From Patescibacteria group bacterium UBA6816 (GTDB lineage Bacteria; Patescibacteriota; Patescibacteriia; UBA2591; UBA6264): a stretch of 42,668 bases of DNA. Of this stretch, positions 1 through 7,415 are shown piece by piece (positions within the stretch are counted from its first letter, which is position 1; each line of letters opens with the position of its first letter). The position numbers and the translations under genes are program-made. The DNA is taken from the NCBI GenBank assembly GCA_002452615.1, contig DKES01000014.1, positions 1 through 42,668 on the forward strand. The letters run 5' to 3'. The notes under the pieces are model-generated. The model did no database searches and was not told the DNA's origin. It saw only the letters and a program-made list of their open reading frames with translations.

Positions 1-77
1 GGGGTCAGACCCTGAATTATATGTTTTTATGTTCTATGTTTTTATGTTCTATGTTTATATGTTTTATGTTTTTTGTT
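1..77. repeat. Short inverted repeat plus 15-bp AT-rich tandem repeat
   Basis: The window opens with GGGGTCAGACCC, a near-palindrome (GGGTC / GACCC arms). A 15-bp unit, TATGTTTTTATGTTC, follows twice exactly from 20 to 49 and then decays through two imperfect copies to about 77, running into the 3' end of the recombinase gene. Read on the minus strand it is an AACATAAAAACAT-type run like those at about 5760 and 18712. It is cut by the window edge, so its full form is unknown. Confidence 0.6.
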
Positions 78-1011
78 CTCGGCGTTGTTTGCCGTGGAAA
101 GCTTGATAAACTTCTTTTAAGTGTTGGTCACTAATATGAGTATAAATTTGAGTAGTGGTGATATTTTTATGGCCAAGTAATTCTTGAACCGCTCTTAAGT
201 CAGCCCCACTAGAAAGAAGGTCAGTCGCATAGGAGTGACGCATACTATGCGGTGTAATTTTTTTAGTAATGCCAGCAATTTTAGAATATTTTTTAATTAA
301 TCTTTGGATTGAGCGTGGAGTTAATCCTAAGCTATCTTTTTTAGAAGATTGTTTTTTAGCGGCGCGGTCATAGCGAATAAATAAATTAGGTTCAGTGTCT
401 GGGCGGACTGATAAATATTTTTTTAACCAATAACGGGCTTGGTTAGAAAGAAAAACAATTCGCCAACGACTACCTTTACCCTGAACACTAAATTCGTTTT
501 TTTCTAAATTTATATCTTCTTTTTTTAAATTAGCTAGTTCTGAGACCCGTAAACCCGTGGAAAAAAATAATTCTAAAATAGCTTTGTCCCTGAATTTTAA
601 AATATCTTTTTGCTTTATTTCTAAGGGAGCTTGTAAAAGTTTTTCTAAATCATTTCCCTCTAAAAAAGAAATTTGGCGCTCTTGGGTTTTAGCTAAATCA
701 ATTTTTTCCGGGGCTAAAGTTTTAATATCTCTTTTGGCTAAATATTTAAGAAAAACCCGTAAAGCAATTAAGTGGTAATTTTGAGTTGCCGGGGATAAGT
801 TTCCTTGGCGCGGGCTTTTTAAGCGGGAAAGCCAAAGTCGCCATTGTCTTACTTTTTCCAAAGTAATTTCTGAGGGAGAATTAACTTGTGATTGCTGAAG
901 AAATCTTTTTAAATAAAAACGATAGTTGCGAATAGTTAATTTACTCGCTCCTTTTTCAATTTCCAAGTGTTCTAAAAAATCTTGAACTAATTGTTCTACA
1001 TTTTCCGACAT
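64..1011 (-). CDS. xerC: Tyrosine recombinase, XerC/XerD type
   Basis: Site-specific recombinase of the tyrosine (phage integrase) family, expected to resolve chromosome dimers. At 315 residues it has the usual Xer length. Residues 1-95 form the SAM-like core-binding domain and about 112-300 the catalytic domain. The catalytic set is complete: R155 (TGLRVSEL), K179 in the beta-hairpin, H255 and R258 (HSMRH), H281 (LLGHKN) and nucleophile Y290 (QIYTH). No attachment site, excisionase or phage gene is nearby, so a housekeeping Xer role fits better than an element integrase, but XerC and XerD cannot be told apart here. A TTGACA-N17-TATTAT promoter puts the mRNA start about 2 nt before the ATG. 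Confidence 0.92.
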   Translation of the reverse strand: MSENVEQLVQDFLEHLEIEKGASKLTIRNYRFYLKRFLQQSQVNSPSEITLEKVRQWRLWLSRLKSPRQGNLSPATQNYHLIALRVFLKYLAKRDIKTLAPEKIDLAKTQERQISFLEGNDLEKLLQAPLEIKQKDILKFRDKAILELFFSTGLRVSELANLKKEDINLEKNEFSVQGKGSRWRIVFLSNQARYWLKKYLSVRPDTEPNLFIRYDRAAKKQSSKKDSLGLTPRSIQRLIKKYSKIAGITKKITPHSMRHSYATDLLSSGADLRAVQELLGHKNITTTQIYTHISDQHLKEVYQAFHGKQRREQKT

Positions 1012-1019
1012 ATATTTTT

Positions 1020-1048
1020 ATAATATTCTTTTTAAAAATAATTGTCAA
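1020..1048 (-). promoter_or_regulatory. Sigma70-type promoter of the recombinase gene (leaderless)
   Basis: On the minus strand TTGACA (1048-1043) and TATTAT (1025-1020) are separated by 17 bp. The predicted transcription start, about 1013, lies 2 nt before the ATG at 1011, leaving no room for a ribosome binding site. Confidence 0.7.
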
Positions 1049-1095
1049 GATTTTGCGACGCTCGAAATTAAAATTTTAATATTTGATTTAGTATT

Positions 1096-1479
1096 TTAAT
1101 TTAAAAATTTTTTAAATTTATATTTGGATTCTAAAATTAAAGGCCAAAATAAATAACCTAGAAAAACTCCGGCAAAATCAAAACAAAGGTCAGCGAGACC
1201 AGGACTGCGTCCCGGAGTAAAACTTTGGTGCCATTCATCAGAAACAGCATAAAGTAAGCTAAGAATTAAAGCCCATTTTAATGATTTTTTTAAGGGTCGC
1301 GCTAAAAGCAGGAAAAGAACAGCAAAAACAAAGATATGGCCTATTTTTCTTAAAATAACATCCCAAAATTTTTCTAAACCACTGGATAAGTAAGGGACTG
1401 CGGAAAGATAGAAAATAAAACTAGCCCAAATTAAAACCGGGAGCCATAATTTAACAAATTTAGAAAAAAAATTAGACAT
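1096..1479 (-). CDS. VanZ-like membrane protein
   Basis: Small integral membrane protein of 127 residues with about four hydrophobic segments (near residues 9-28, 45-62, 66-80 and 95-115). It has the VanZ-like pattern: RKIGHIFVFAVL in the second segment and SDEWHQSFTPGRS followed by ADLCFDFAG. VanZ confers low-level teicoplanin resistance in enterococci, but most members of the family have no known function, so resistance should not be assumed. The gene lies behind the recombinase promoter region on the same strand and has its own promoter at 1488-1515, which predicts a nearly leaderless mRNA. Confidence 0.82.
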   Translation of the reverse strand: MSNFFSKFVKLWLPVLIWASFIFYLSAVPYLSSGLEKFWDVILRKIGHIFVFAVLFLLLARPLKKSLKWALILSLLYAVSDEWHQSFTPGRSPGLADLCFDFAGVFLGYLFWPLILESKYKFKKFLN

Positions 1480-1487
1480 GTTAAATT

Positions 1488-1515
1488 ATCATAACAGAAA
1501 AATTATTTTTTTCAA
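1488..1515 (-). promoter_or_regulatory. Extended -10 promoter of the VanZ-like gene (leaderless)
   Basis: On the minus strand TTGAAA (1515-1510), a 16-bp spacer ending in TGT, and TATGAT (1493-1488). The expected start is about 2 nt before the ATG at 1479. It stands back to back with the rpsO promoter at 1552. Confidence 0.6.
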
Positions 1516-1551
1516 TAAGCAGAAAATGATTGGTTTAAAGAGTTTAAATAT

Positions 1552-1580
1552 TTGCCTTTTTTTTACTTTTTTGTTAAAAT
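1552..1580 (+). promoter_or_regulatory. Promoter of the rpsO-pnp cluster
   Basis: TTGCCT (1552-1557), 17 bp, TAAAAT (1575-1580), with TGT just before the -10 (extended -10). The predicted start is near 1587, giving a leader of about 50 nt before the rpsO ATG at 1639. This argues against the upstream in-frame ATG at 1552, which would overlap the -35 itself. Confidence 0.65.
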
Positions 1581-1638
1581 AAGAAAGCAAAATTCAAAGG
1601 CGAAATTTAAAGCCAAAATTAAGAATATTTATAATTTT

Positions 1639-1905
1639 ATGAATAAAACAAAAAAACAAGAAAAAAAAGAAGTCATTGATGAGTTTAAAATTAATGAAAA
1701 AGACACGGGTTCTTCAGAAGCTCAAATTGGGATTTTGAGCAAAGAAATAAAAGAATTAACTGAACACTTAAGAACCCATATTCATGACTATTCTTCTCGG
1801 CGGGGCTTATTAAAAAAGGTCAGTCAGCGCCGTAAATTTTTAAAATATTTAAAAGCCCGCAAACCCAAGGCTTACGAGAAGATGATTAAAAAAATTAAAA
1901 AATAA
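1639..1905 (+). CDS. rpsO: 30S ribosomal protein S15
   Basis: Primary 16S rRNA-binding protein of the central domain of the small subunit. The 88 residues from the ATG at 1639 match the normal S15 length of about 89. The family signature is complete: DTGSSEAQIGILSKEIKELT, HLRTHIHDYSSRRGL and RRKFLKYLKA. The frame is open upstream to 1552, but those 29 residues are unlike S15 and begin inside the promoter. The gene opens the rpsO-(NYN)-pnp cluster, an order based on the classical rpsO-pnp pair in which S15 regulates its own mRNA. Confidence 0.96.
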   Translation: MNKTKKQEKKEVIDEFKINEKDTGSSEAQIGILSKEIKELTEHLRTHIHDYSSRRGLLKKVSQRRKFLKYLKARKPKAYEKMIKKIKK

Positions 1906-1910
1906 ACAAA

Positions 1911-2414
1911 ATGTTTAAATATAAAAATCAACGAGTAGGGGTTTTTGTAGATGTTGCTAATATGTATCATTCTGCTAAAAATCTTTACAAAACTAATGTT
2001 AATTTTGCCAAGGTTTTAGAAGTTGCTATTGCTAAACGTCAAATTATTCGTGCCATTGCTTACGTGGTAAAATCTGACACTAAAGAAGAAAAGCATTTTT
2101 TTGATGTGATTGCCAAACAGGGATTTGAAATCAATAGTAAGGATTTACAAATTTTCTCCGGAGGAATGAAAAAAGCAGATTGGGATGTGGGCTTAACCGT
2201 AGACGCGATTAAAATGGCGGACAAATTAGATGTGGTAGTTTTAGTTTCCGGAGACGGAGACTATATTCCCTTGGTTTCTTATTTAAAAAATAACAAGGGA
2301 TGTTTAGTGGAGGTAATGGCTTTTGGTGAAACAACTTCTTCAAAATTAATTGAAGAAGCAGACGAGTTCACTAATTTAAGTAAAAATAAGAAGAAATTCT
2401 TAATTAATAAATAA
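1911..2414 (+). CDS. NYN domain (LabA/DUF88 family) PIN-like protein
   Basis: A 167-residue protein of the NYN/LabA group, a PIN-fold family proposed to act as metal-dependent ribonucleases. The acidic residues expected of the active site are visible: D14 and N17 (FVDVANMYH), D90, D92 and D98 (KADWDVGLTVD), and D115 and D117 (VSGDGDY). It starts 5 nt after rpsO and ends about 48 nt before pnp, so it is probably co-transcribed with them. A role in RNA turnover beside PNPase is an inference from that position. No extra domain is present. Confidence 0.85.
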   Translation: MFKYKNQRVGVFVDVANMYHSAKNLYKTNVNFAKVLEVAIAKRQIIRAIAYVVKSDTKEEKHFFDVIAKQGFEINSKDLQIFSGGMKKADWDVGLTVDAIKMADKLDVVVLVSGDGDYIPLVSYLKNNKGCLVEVMAFGETTSSKLIEEADEFTNLSKNKKKFLINK

Positions 2415-2462
2415 AATCATCAGTACTTAAAATAAAACTGATTAATTATGAGGTAAATATTT

Positions 2463-4649
2463 ATGGAATTTAAAACCGAAATTGCCGGAAAAAACTTAAT
2501 TGTTAAAACTGATCAAATGGCTGGTCAGGCTAATGGAAGCTGTGTTATTCAATATGGTGAAACCACTGTTTTGGCCACCGCAGTCTTAGGAGCCCAAGAG
2601 GGAGAATTAGATTATTTTCCCCTTTCAGTTGAATATGAAGAACGTTTTTATGCGGCCGGGAAAATTAAAGGTTCTCGTTTTATTAAAAGAGAAACCCGAC
2701 CCCCAGAAGAAGCAATTTTAACGGCTCGTTTAATTGACCGCTCAATTCGACCGTTATTTAATCAAGATAGTCGACGAGCGGTTCAAATTGTTTTAACCGT
2801 ACTTTCTATTGATGGAGAAAATGATCCGGATATGGTTGCCTTTTGGGGAGCAGTAGTAGCTTTGTCTATTTCTGATATTGAATGGGACGGACCAATTGCC
2901 GGAGTTAGAACAAGTTTAGTTGCCGGAGAAAAAGAGACTAGTTCTCCAGAAAGAGGAGGAGAATGGGCTTTGAATCCGACCAATGAGACTCGCCAAAAAA
3001 GTTCTTTAGAATTAGTAATTTGCGGGCGTAATAATCGGGTAACCATGATTGAAGCAGAGGCCAAAGAAATTGAAAATAAAACAATTGTGGAAGCAACTGA
3101 ATTTAGTTTAAAGCACATTAATAAACTTAATGATTTTTTCCAACAAATCCAAGACAAAATAGGAAAAGAAAAAACTCCTTTAGTCAGAGTTTTAACTAAA
3201 GAAGAAGAGGAAGAAAAAAAAGAGTGGACTAAAATTACAGAAGAAATTATTAATCAAGAGTCAGAAAAGTATTTATTTAAAAAACCTTTGAAAACTAAAG
3301 CAGAAAGAATTCAAGCTTGTGATAAAATAAGAGAAAAGCTAGAAGAATTATTAATAGAAAAACAAATTGGCAAAGAAAAGCGGAAAAAGGCTGTTGATTA
3401 TGCTAATAAATTAATTTATCAACAGGTGAGTCAAAGAATTTTAGACCATCAAGAAAGAATTGATAGAAGAGCCCTTGATGAAATCCGAACCTTAAGTTGT
3501 CAGGTGGGAGTTTTGCCTCGGGTGCATGGTTCTGGACTTTTTTCTCGAGGAGAAACACAAATTCTTTCTATTGTTACTTTAGCTGAACCAGGCGCGGAAA
3601 AATATTTAGATACCATGGAAGAAAGTGGCAGAAAAAGATTTATGCATCATTACAATTTTCCCCCTTATTCAGTCGGAGAAGTGGGAAGAATTGGAACAGG
3701 ACGACGGGAAATTGGTCACGGCGCTTTAGTGGAAAAAGGATTTTTGCCTGTTTTAGCTGATAAAGAAGAATTTCCCTATACCATTAGAATTGTTTCTGAA
3801 TCATTGTCTTCTAATGGCTCTACTTCCATGGCTTCAGCTTGTGCTTCAACTTTAGCAGCAATGGATGCAGGAATTCCTATTAAAAGGCCGGTGGCAGGAA
3901 TTGCAATTGGTTTGGCTTCAGAAGAAGATAAAAAAGGATTTAAACGTTATCAAATAATTACTGATTTGCAAGACGTGGAAGATGGGCCCGGAGGCATGGA
4001 TTTTAAAGTCATTGGAACTACTAAAGGCATGACCGCAATTCAAATGGATACTAAAACAAAAGGAATTAATTTAGAAATAATTAAGCAAGCTTTAGAAGCT
4101 TCAACTAAAGGAATCAAACAAATTTTAGGAGAAATTGCTAAAGTTTTACCTGCTCCTCGGCCAGAACTTTCTTCTTATGCTCCGCGGGTTAAGATTTTTA
4201 AAATCAACCCAGATAAAATTAGAGACGTTATTGGTCCGGGTGGAAAAATTATTAATGAAATTATTAATCAAACCGGAGTGGCAATTGATATTGAAGATGA
4301 CGGAACAGTTTCTATTACCTCAGAAAGTAAAGAATCTTTAGAAAAAGCAATGCAATGGATTAAAGATATTACCCGAGAATTTAAAATAGGGGAAGTTTTT
4401 CAAGGGCGAGTAACAAGATTAATGGATTTTGGCGCTTTTGTAGAGATTGTCCCGGGACAAGAAGGCTTGGTTCATGTTTCAGATATGGCCCATCACTATG
4501 TTAAAACTCCGAGTTCTTTGGTTAAAACCGGAGATATTATTCCAGTAAGGATTATTGAAATTGACCGTCAGGGAAGAATTAATCTTTCCATGAAAGCCTT
4601 AAAAGATAAACCAGCGGATTTTAAGGAAAAAAATTCAGAAAGAAAATAA
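2463..4649 (+). CDS. pnp: Polyribonucleotide nucleotidyltransferase (PNPase)
   Basis: Phosphorolytic 3'-5' exoribonuclease and degradosome component, 728 residues, full length. Two RNase PH domains (about 5-140 and 340-560) flank a helical linker; a KH domain follows at about 575-635 (VIGPGGKII) and an S1 domain at about 642-715 (RVTRLMDFGAFVEI). By alignment with E. coli PNPase, the catalytic D486, D492 and K494 correspond to D507, D513 and K515. The first RNase PH domain has a slightly longer loop around residues 155-170. A GAGGT run about 8 nt before the ATG is one of the few plausible ribosome binding sites among the core genes. Confidence 0.96.
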   Translation: MEFKTEIAGKNLIVKTDQMAGQANGSCVIQYGETTVLATAVLGAQEGELDYFPLSVEYEERFYAAGKIKGSRFIKRETRPPEEAILTARLIDRSIRPLFNQDSRRAVQIVLTVLSIDGENDPDMVAFWGAVVALSISDIEWDGPIAGVRTSLVAGEKETSSPERGGEWALNPTNETRQKSSLELVICGRNNRVTMIEAEAKEIENKTIVEATEFSLKHINKLNDFFQQIQDKIGKEKTPLVRVLTKEEEEEKKEWTKITEEIINQESEKYLFKKPLKTKAERIQACDKIREKLEELLIEKQIGKEKRKKAVDYANKLIYQQVSQRILDHQERIDRRALDEIRTLSCQVGVLPRVHGSGLFSRGETQILSIVTLAEPGAEKYLDTMEESGRKRFMHHYNFPPYSVGEVGRIGTGRREIGHGALVEKGFLPVLADKEEFPYTIRIVSESLSSNGSTSMASACASTLAAMDAGIPIKRPVAGIAIGLASEEDKKGFKRYQIITDLQDVEDGPGGMDFKVIGTTKGMTAIQMDTKTKGINLEIIKQALEASTKGIKQILGEIAKVLPAPRPELSSYAPRVKIFKINPDKIRDVIGPGGKIINEIINQTGVAIDIEDDGTVSITSESKESLEKAMQWIKDITREFKIGEVFQGRVTRLMDFGAFVEIVPGQEGLVHVSDMAHHYVKTPSSLVKTGDIIPVRIIEIDRQGRINLSMKALKDKPADFKEKNSERK

Positions 4650-4698
4650 GAAAATTTTTTTCATTAGTTAATTAAAAATAATTTTTTAACATAAATTT

Positions 4699-5751
4699 AT
4701 GTTTTTTTCTAAAAGAAAAAAGTTTTATCCTGGTAAAACAAAAAACATTTTAATTACCGGAGGGGCTGGTTTTTTAGGGTCTCATTTAATCGACCGGTTA
4801 ATTGATGACGCTAATATTATTTGCGTTGATAGTCTTGTTGGAGATGGAAAGGTGAATAACATTAAACATCTTTTACAAAAACCTAATTTTCGTTTTTTAA
4901 AACAAAACATTAATCAACCTTTAGATTTAAGCCAGTTTCCTGAATTAAATGATTTTCGACTTGATATTCATGGTTTACAAGAAATTTATCATTTAGCTTG
5001 TCCGACTTCAGCCCAAAATTTTAATCAGTTAAGAATGGAAATCCTTTATGCTAATTCAATTGGGACAATTAATATTTTGGAATTAGCTCGTCAATATCAG
5101 GCAAAATTTCTTTTTGCTTCTTCAGCAGTGGTTTATGGTCCTAAAATGAAAGTTCAAGCCCCTTTTAAAGAAACTGATTTCGGGGAGGTAAATTTTACTG
5201 ATGCTCGAGCTTGTTATGATGAAGGAAAAAGATTTTCTGAAACCGCGATTATTAATTATCGCGATATTTATAGATTAGATACTAAAATTGCACGAATTTT
5301 TAGGACTTATGGTCCTCGGGAACCTCTTTTTGATGGACAAATGGTTCCTGATTTTATTTTACAAGCCTTGAACAACAAGCCTTTAATTATTTATGGCGAC
5401 CAAAATTTTGCCACTTCTCTTTGTTTTATTGATGATATGATAAATGGAATAATTAAATTAATGGAGTCAGAAGAAAAAGAACCTATTAATTTAGGGCACC
5501 CACAACAAAATAAGTTAGTTGATTTAGCAGAAAAAATTATTAAAATGACCGGGTCAAAATCTTCAGTAGAATTTAGAGGAGCCCTGCCCTTTATGAGAAC
5601 TTTGGGGTTGCCAGATATTTCTTTAGCCCGAGAAAAATTAGGTTGGTTTCCTATTATTAGATTAGAAGAAGGATTGGAAAAATTAATTGAATATATTAAG
5701 GCTAATCGCATGCTTTTACAGCCTCTAGTTCAGAAATATGACCAAGAATAA
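4699..5751 (+). CDS. NAD-dependent epimerase/dehydratase (UDP-glucuronate decarboxylase-like)
   Basis: Extended short-chain dehydrogenase acting on a nucleotide sugar, 350 residues. The NAD-binding glycine motif GGAGFLGSHL is at 21-30, a catalytic Ser lies in FASSAVVYG (about 140), and the YxxxK pair is Y173/K177 in ACYDEGKR. YDEGKR is typical of UDP-xylose synthase (UDP-glucuronate decarboxylase), though the substrate cannot be read from sequence alone. A lysine-rich stretch of about 14 residues precedes the Rossmann fold. It heads a run of envelope-glycan genes: glycosyltransferase, DUF2304 and signal peptidase. Confidence 0.85.
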   Translation: MFFSKRKKFYPGKTKNILITGGAGFLGSHLIDRLIDDANIICVDSLVGDGKVNNIKHLLQKPNFRFLKQNINQPLDLSQFPELNDFRLDIHGLQEIYHLACPTSAQNFNQLRMEILYANSIGTINILELARQYQAKFLFASSAVVYGPKMKVQAPFKETDFGEVNFTDARACYDEGKRFSETAIINYRDIYRLDTKIARIFRTYGPREPLFDGQMVPDFILQALNNKPLIIYGDQNFATSLCFIDDMINGIIKLMESEEKEPINLGHPQQNKLVDLAEKIIKMTGSKSSVEFRGALPFMRTLGLPDISLAREKLGWFPIIRLEEGLEKLIEYIKANRMLLQPLVQKYDQE

Positions 5752-5772
5752 AAGTCATTAGAATATTAAAAC

Positions 5773-6453
5773 ATGGGAACATTAAAATATAAAAAAACCA
5801 TGGCGGTAATTCCCGCTTACAATGAAGAAAAAAATATTAAAAAAGTTTTAGAGGAGGTAAAGAATTATGTGGATGAAATAATTTTAGTAGATGATGGTTC
5901 AGTTGATAATACTTTTTCTTTAGCTCAAGAATCAGGAGTAATTGTGGTTAAACATTTAATTAATCGTGGGCAAGGAGCTTCTTTGCAAACAGGAAATGAA
6001 AAAGCTTTATCTCGAGGAGCGGAAATTATTGTTCACTTTGATGCTGATGGACAATTTTTAGCCAAAGAAATTCCTGAATTAGTTGCTTTGATTAAAAATA
6101 ATCAAGCCGAAGTAGTTTTTGGGTCTCGTTTTTTAGGTAAAAAATCTAATATGCCTTGGTTTAAAGAAAAAGTTATTATTCCTTTAGCTCATTTAGTAAA
6201 TAAAGTATTCTGGCAAGTTTCTTTAACTGACCCGCAAAGTGGTTTTCGGGTTTTAACTGCCAGCGTCGCCAGAAAAATAGAGATTATTAATGATCGCATG
6301 GCCCATAATAGTGAAATTATAGCTAAAGTTTTTAAAAATAATTTTAAAGTCAAAGAGGCACCGATTACTGTAATTTATCATCATTTTGGCCAAAACATTA
6401 GTCACGGCTTTAAGATTGTTAAAGATTTATTTTTAAACAAGTTAATTGATTAA
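5773..6453 (+). CDS. Family 2 glycosyltransferase (dolichyl-phosphate mannose synthase-like)
   Basis: GT-A fold glycosyltransferase of 226 residues, expected to move a sugar from a nucleotide donor to a polyprenyl phosphate. Visible motifs are VIPAYNEEKN near the N terminus, VDDGSVDNT (about 38-46), the metal-binding HFDADGQF (about 93-99) and TDPQSGFRVL (about 150-160). There are no membrane helices; the DUF2304 protein encoded next is the usual partner. The ATG at 5773 sits inside an AT-rich spacer repeat (AACATGGGAACATT) resembling the one at 18712, so the ATG at 5800, giving MAVIPAYNEE, is a real alternative start. Confidence 0.88.
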   Translation: MGTLKYKKTMAVIPAYNEEKNIKKVLEEVKNYVDEIILVDDGSVDNTFSLAQESGVIVVKHLINRGQGASLQTGNEKALSRGAEIIVHFDADGQFLAKEIPELVALIKNNQAEVVFGSRFLGKKSNMPWFKEKVIIPLAHLVNKVFWQVSLTDPQSGFRVLTASVARKIEIINDRMAHNSEIIAKVFKNNFKVKEAPITVIYHHFGQNISHGFKIVKDLFLNKLID

Positions 6454-6462
6454 ATTATTATC

Positions 6463-6786
6463 ATGTTACAAAAGATATTAGCCCTTTTTGTCATTGCCTT
6501 GTTTTTGGGACGGCTTTTTTGGCAGAAACAAAAAAAACAAATTGGGGTTAATGAATTTATTTTTTGGTTGGTTTTTTGGTTTGGGGCTGGGTTTTTGATT
6601 TTAGCTCTAAAACAGATTGACCAATTAGCTCTTCGTCTGGGATTTTCCAGTTCAGGGATAGAAATTCTTCTTTATTTAGGAATCGTGATATTATTTTATT
6701 TTATTTTCCGATTACGTTTAAAAATAGAAAAAATAGAAAAGGATATTACTAAAATCGTAAGAAAAATTGCTTTAAAAGAAAAATAA
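6463..6786 (+). CDS. DUF2304 family small membrane protein
   Basis: A 107-residue membrane protein with three hydrophobic segments (about 2-19, 32-50 and 68-88) and a charged C-terminal tail that could form a short coiled coil. Size, topology and position directly after a family 2 glycosyltransferase match DUF2304, a family often paired with DPM1-like transferases, but its function is not established. It lies 9 nt after the glycosyltransferase and 3 nt before lepB, so co-translation is likely. Confidence 0.75.
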   Translation: MLQKILALFVIALFLGRLFWQKQKKQIGVNEFIFWLVFWFGAGFLILALKQIDQLALRLGFSSSGIEILLYLGIVILFYFIFRLRLKIEKIEKDITKIVRKIALKEK

Positions 6787-6789
6787 AAG

Positions 6790-7398
6790 ATGGGAAAATT
6801 TAAGAATTTAAAAGTTAAACTAAGAAATCGGAAAAAAAATATTTCTCCCTTTTTATCTTTAATTTTAGAGTTAGTTAAATTAGTGGTTTTAGCTTTTATT
6901 ATTGTTTTGCCTATTCATCGTTTTGTTTTTCAACCCTTTTATGTAGTTGGCCCGTCCATGGAACCAAATTTTTATGATAATGAATATCTAATTATTGAAA
7001 AAATAAATTATTATTTTAATGAACCAGTCAGAGGAGAGATAATTATTTTTACTCCATCTCATAATCCTCAAAATTATTTAATTAAAAGGGTGATTGGTTT
7101 ACCCGGAGAAAAAATAGTTATTCAGCGCGGCAAAGTTATGATTTATAATGAAAAATTTCCTCAGGGAATTACTTTAGACGAAAGAGATTATTTAACCCCC
7201 GGCACAAGAACACCAGGGGAAATTGAAGTAGAATTAGACAGTGAACAATATTATGTTTTAGGTGACAATAGGAATTTAAGTTTGGATTCTCGTAGTTTTG
7301 GTCCGATTAGTAAAGATGATATTGTGGGACGAGCCTGGCTAAGGGGCTGGCCGTTTAAAGTGGCTGGTTTAATTGAGTTGCCAGATTTTGTTTATTAA
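6790..7398 (+). CDS. lepB: Signal peptidase I
   Basis: Membrane-bound serine protease that removes signal peptides from exported preproteins. The 202 residues carry one transmembrane segment (about 25-42) after a basic N terminus. The Ser/Lys dyad is present as S56 (GPSMEPNF) and K99 (YLIKRVIGLPGEK). Box D/E is LGDNRNLSLDSRSFG near residue 160. It is encoded 3 nt after the DUF2304 gene. Exported clients in this window include the thioredoxin-like protein at 34619-35116. Confidence 0.94.
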   Translation: MGKFKNLKVKLRNRKKNISPFLSLILELVKLVVLAFIIVLPIHRFVFQPFYVVGPSMEPNFYDNEYLIIEKINYYFNEPVRGEIIIFTPSHNPQNYLIKRVIGLPGEKIVIQRGKVMIYNEKFPQGITLDERDYLTPGTRTPGEIEVELDSEQYYVLGDNRNLSLDSRSFGPISKDDIVGRAWLRGWPFKVAGLIELPDFVY

Positions 7399-7415
7399 TT
7401 TTAAAACTAAAAAAT

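Noticed and set aside
64..1011. Recombinase as integrase of a mobile element
   Set aside because: No attachment-site repeats, no phage or plasmid genes nearby; the tRNA genes are far away.
1552..1638. N-terminal 29-residue extension of S15 from the ATG at 1552
   Set aside because: It overlaps the promoter -35 and -10 and is unlike S15; the ATG at 1639 gives the normal length.
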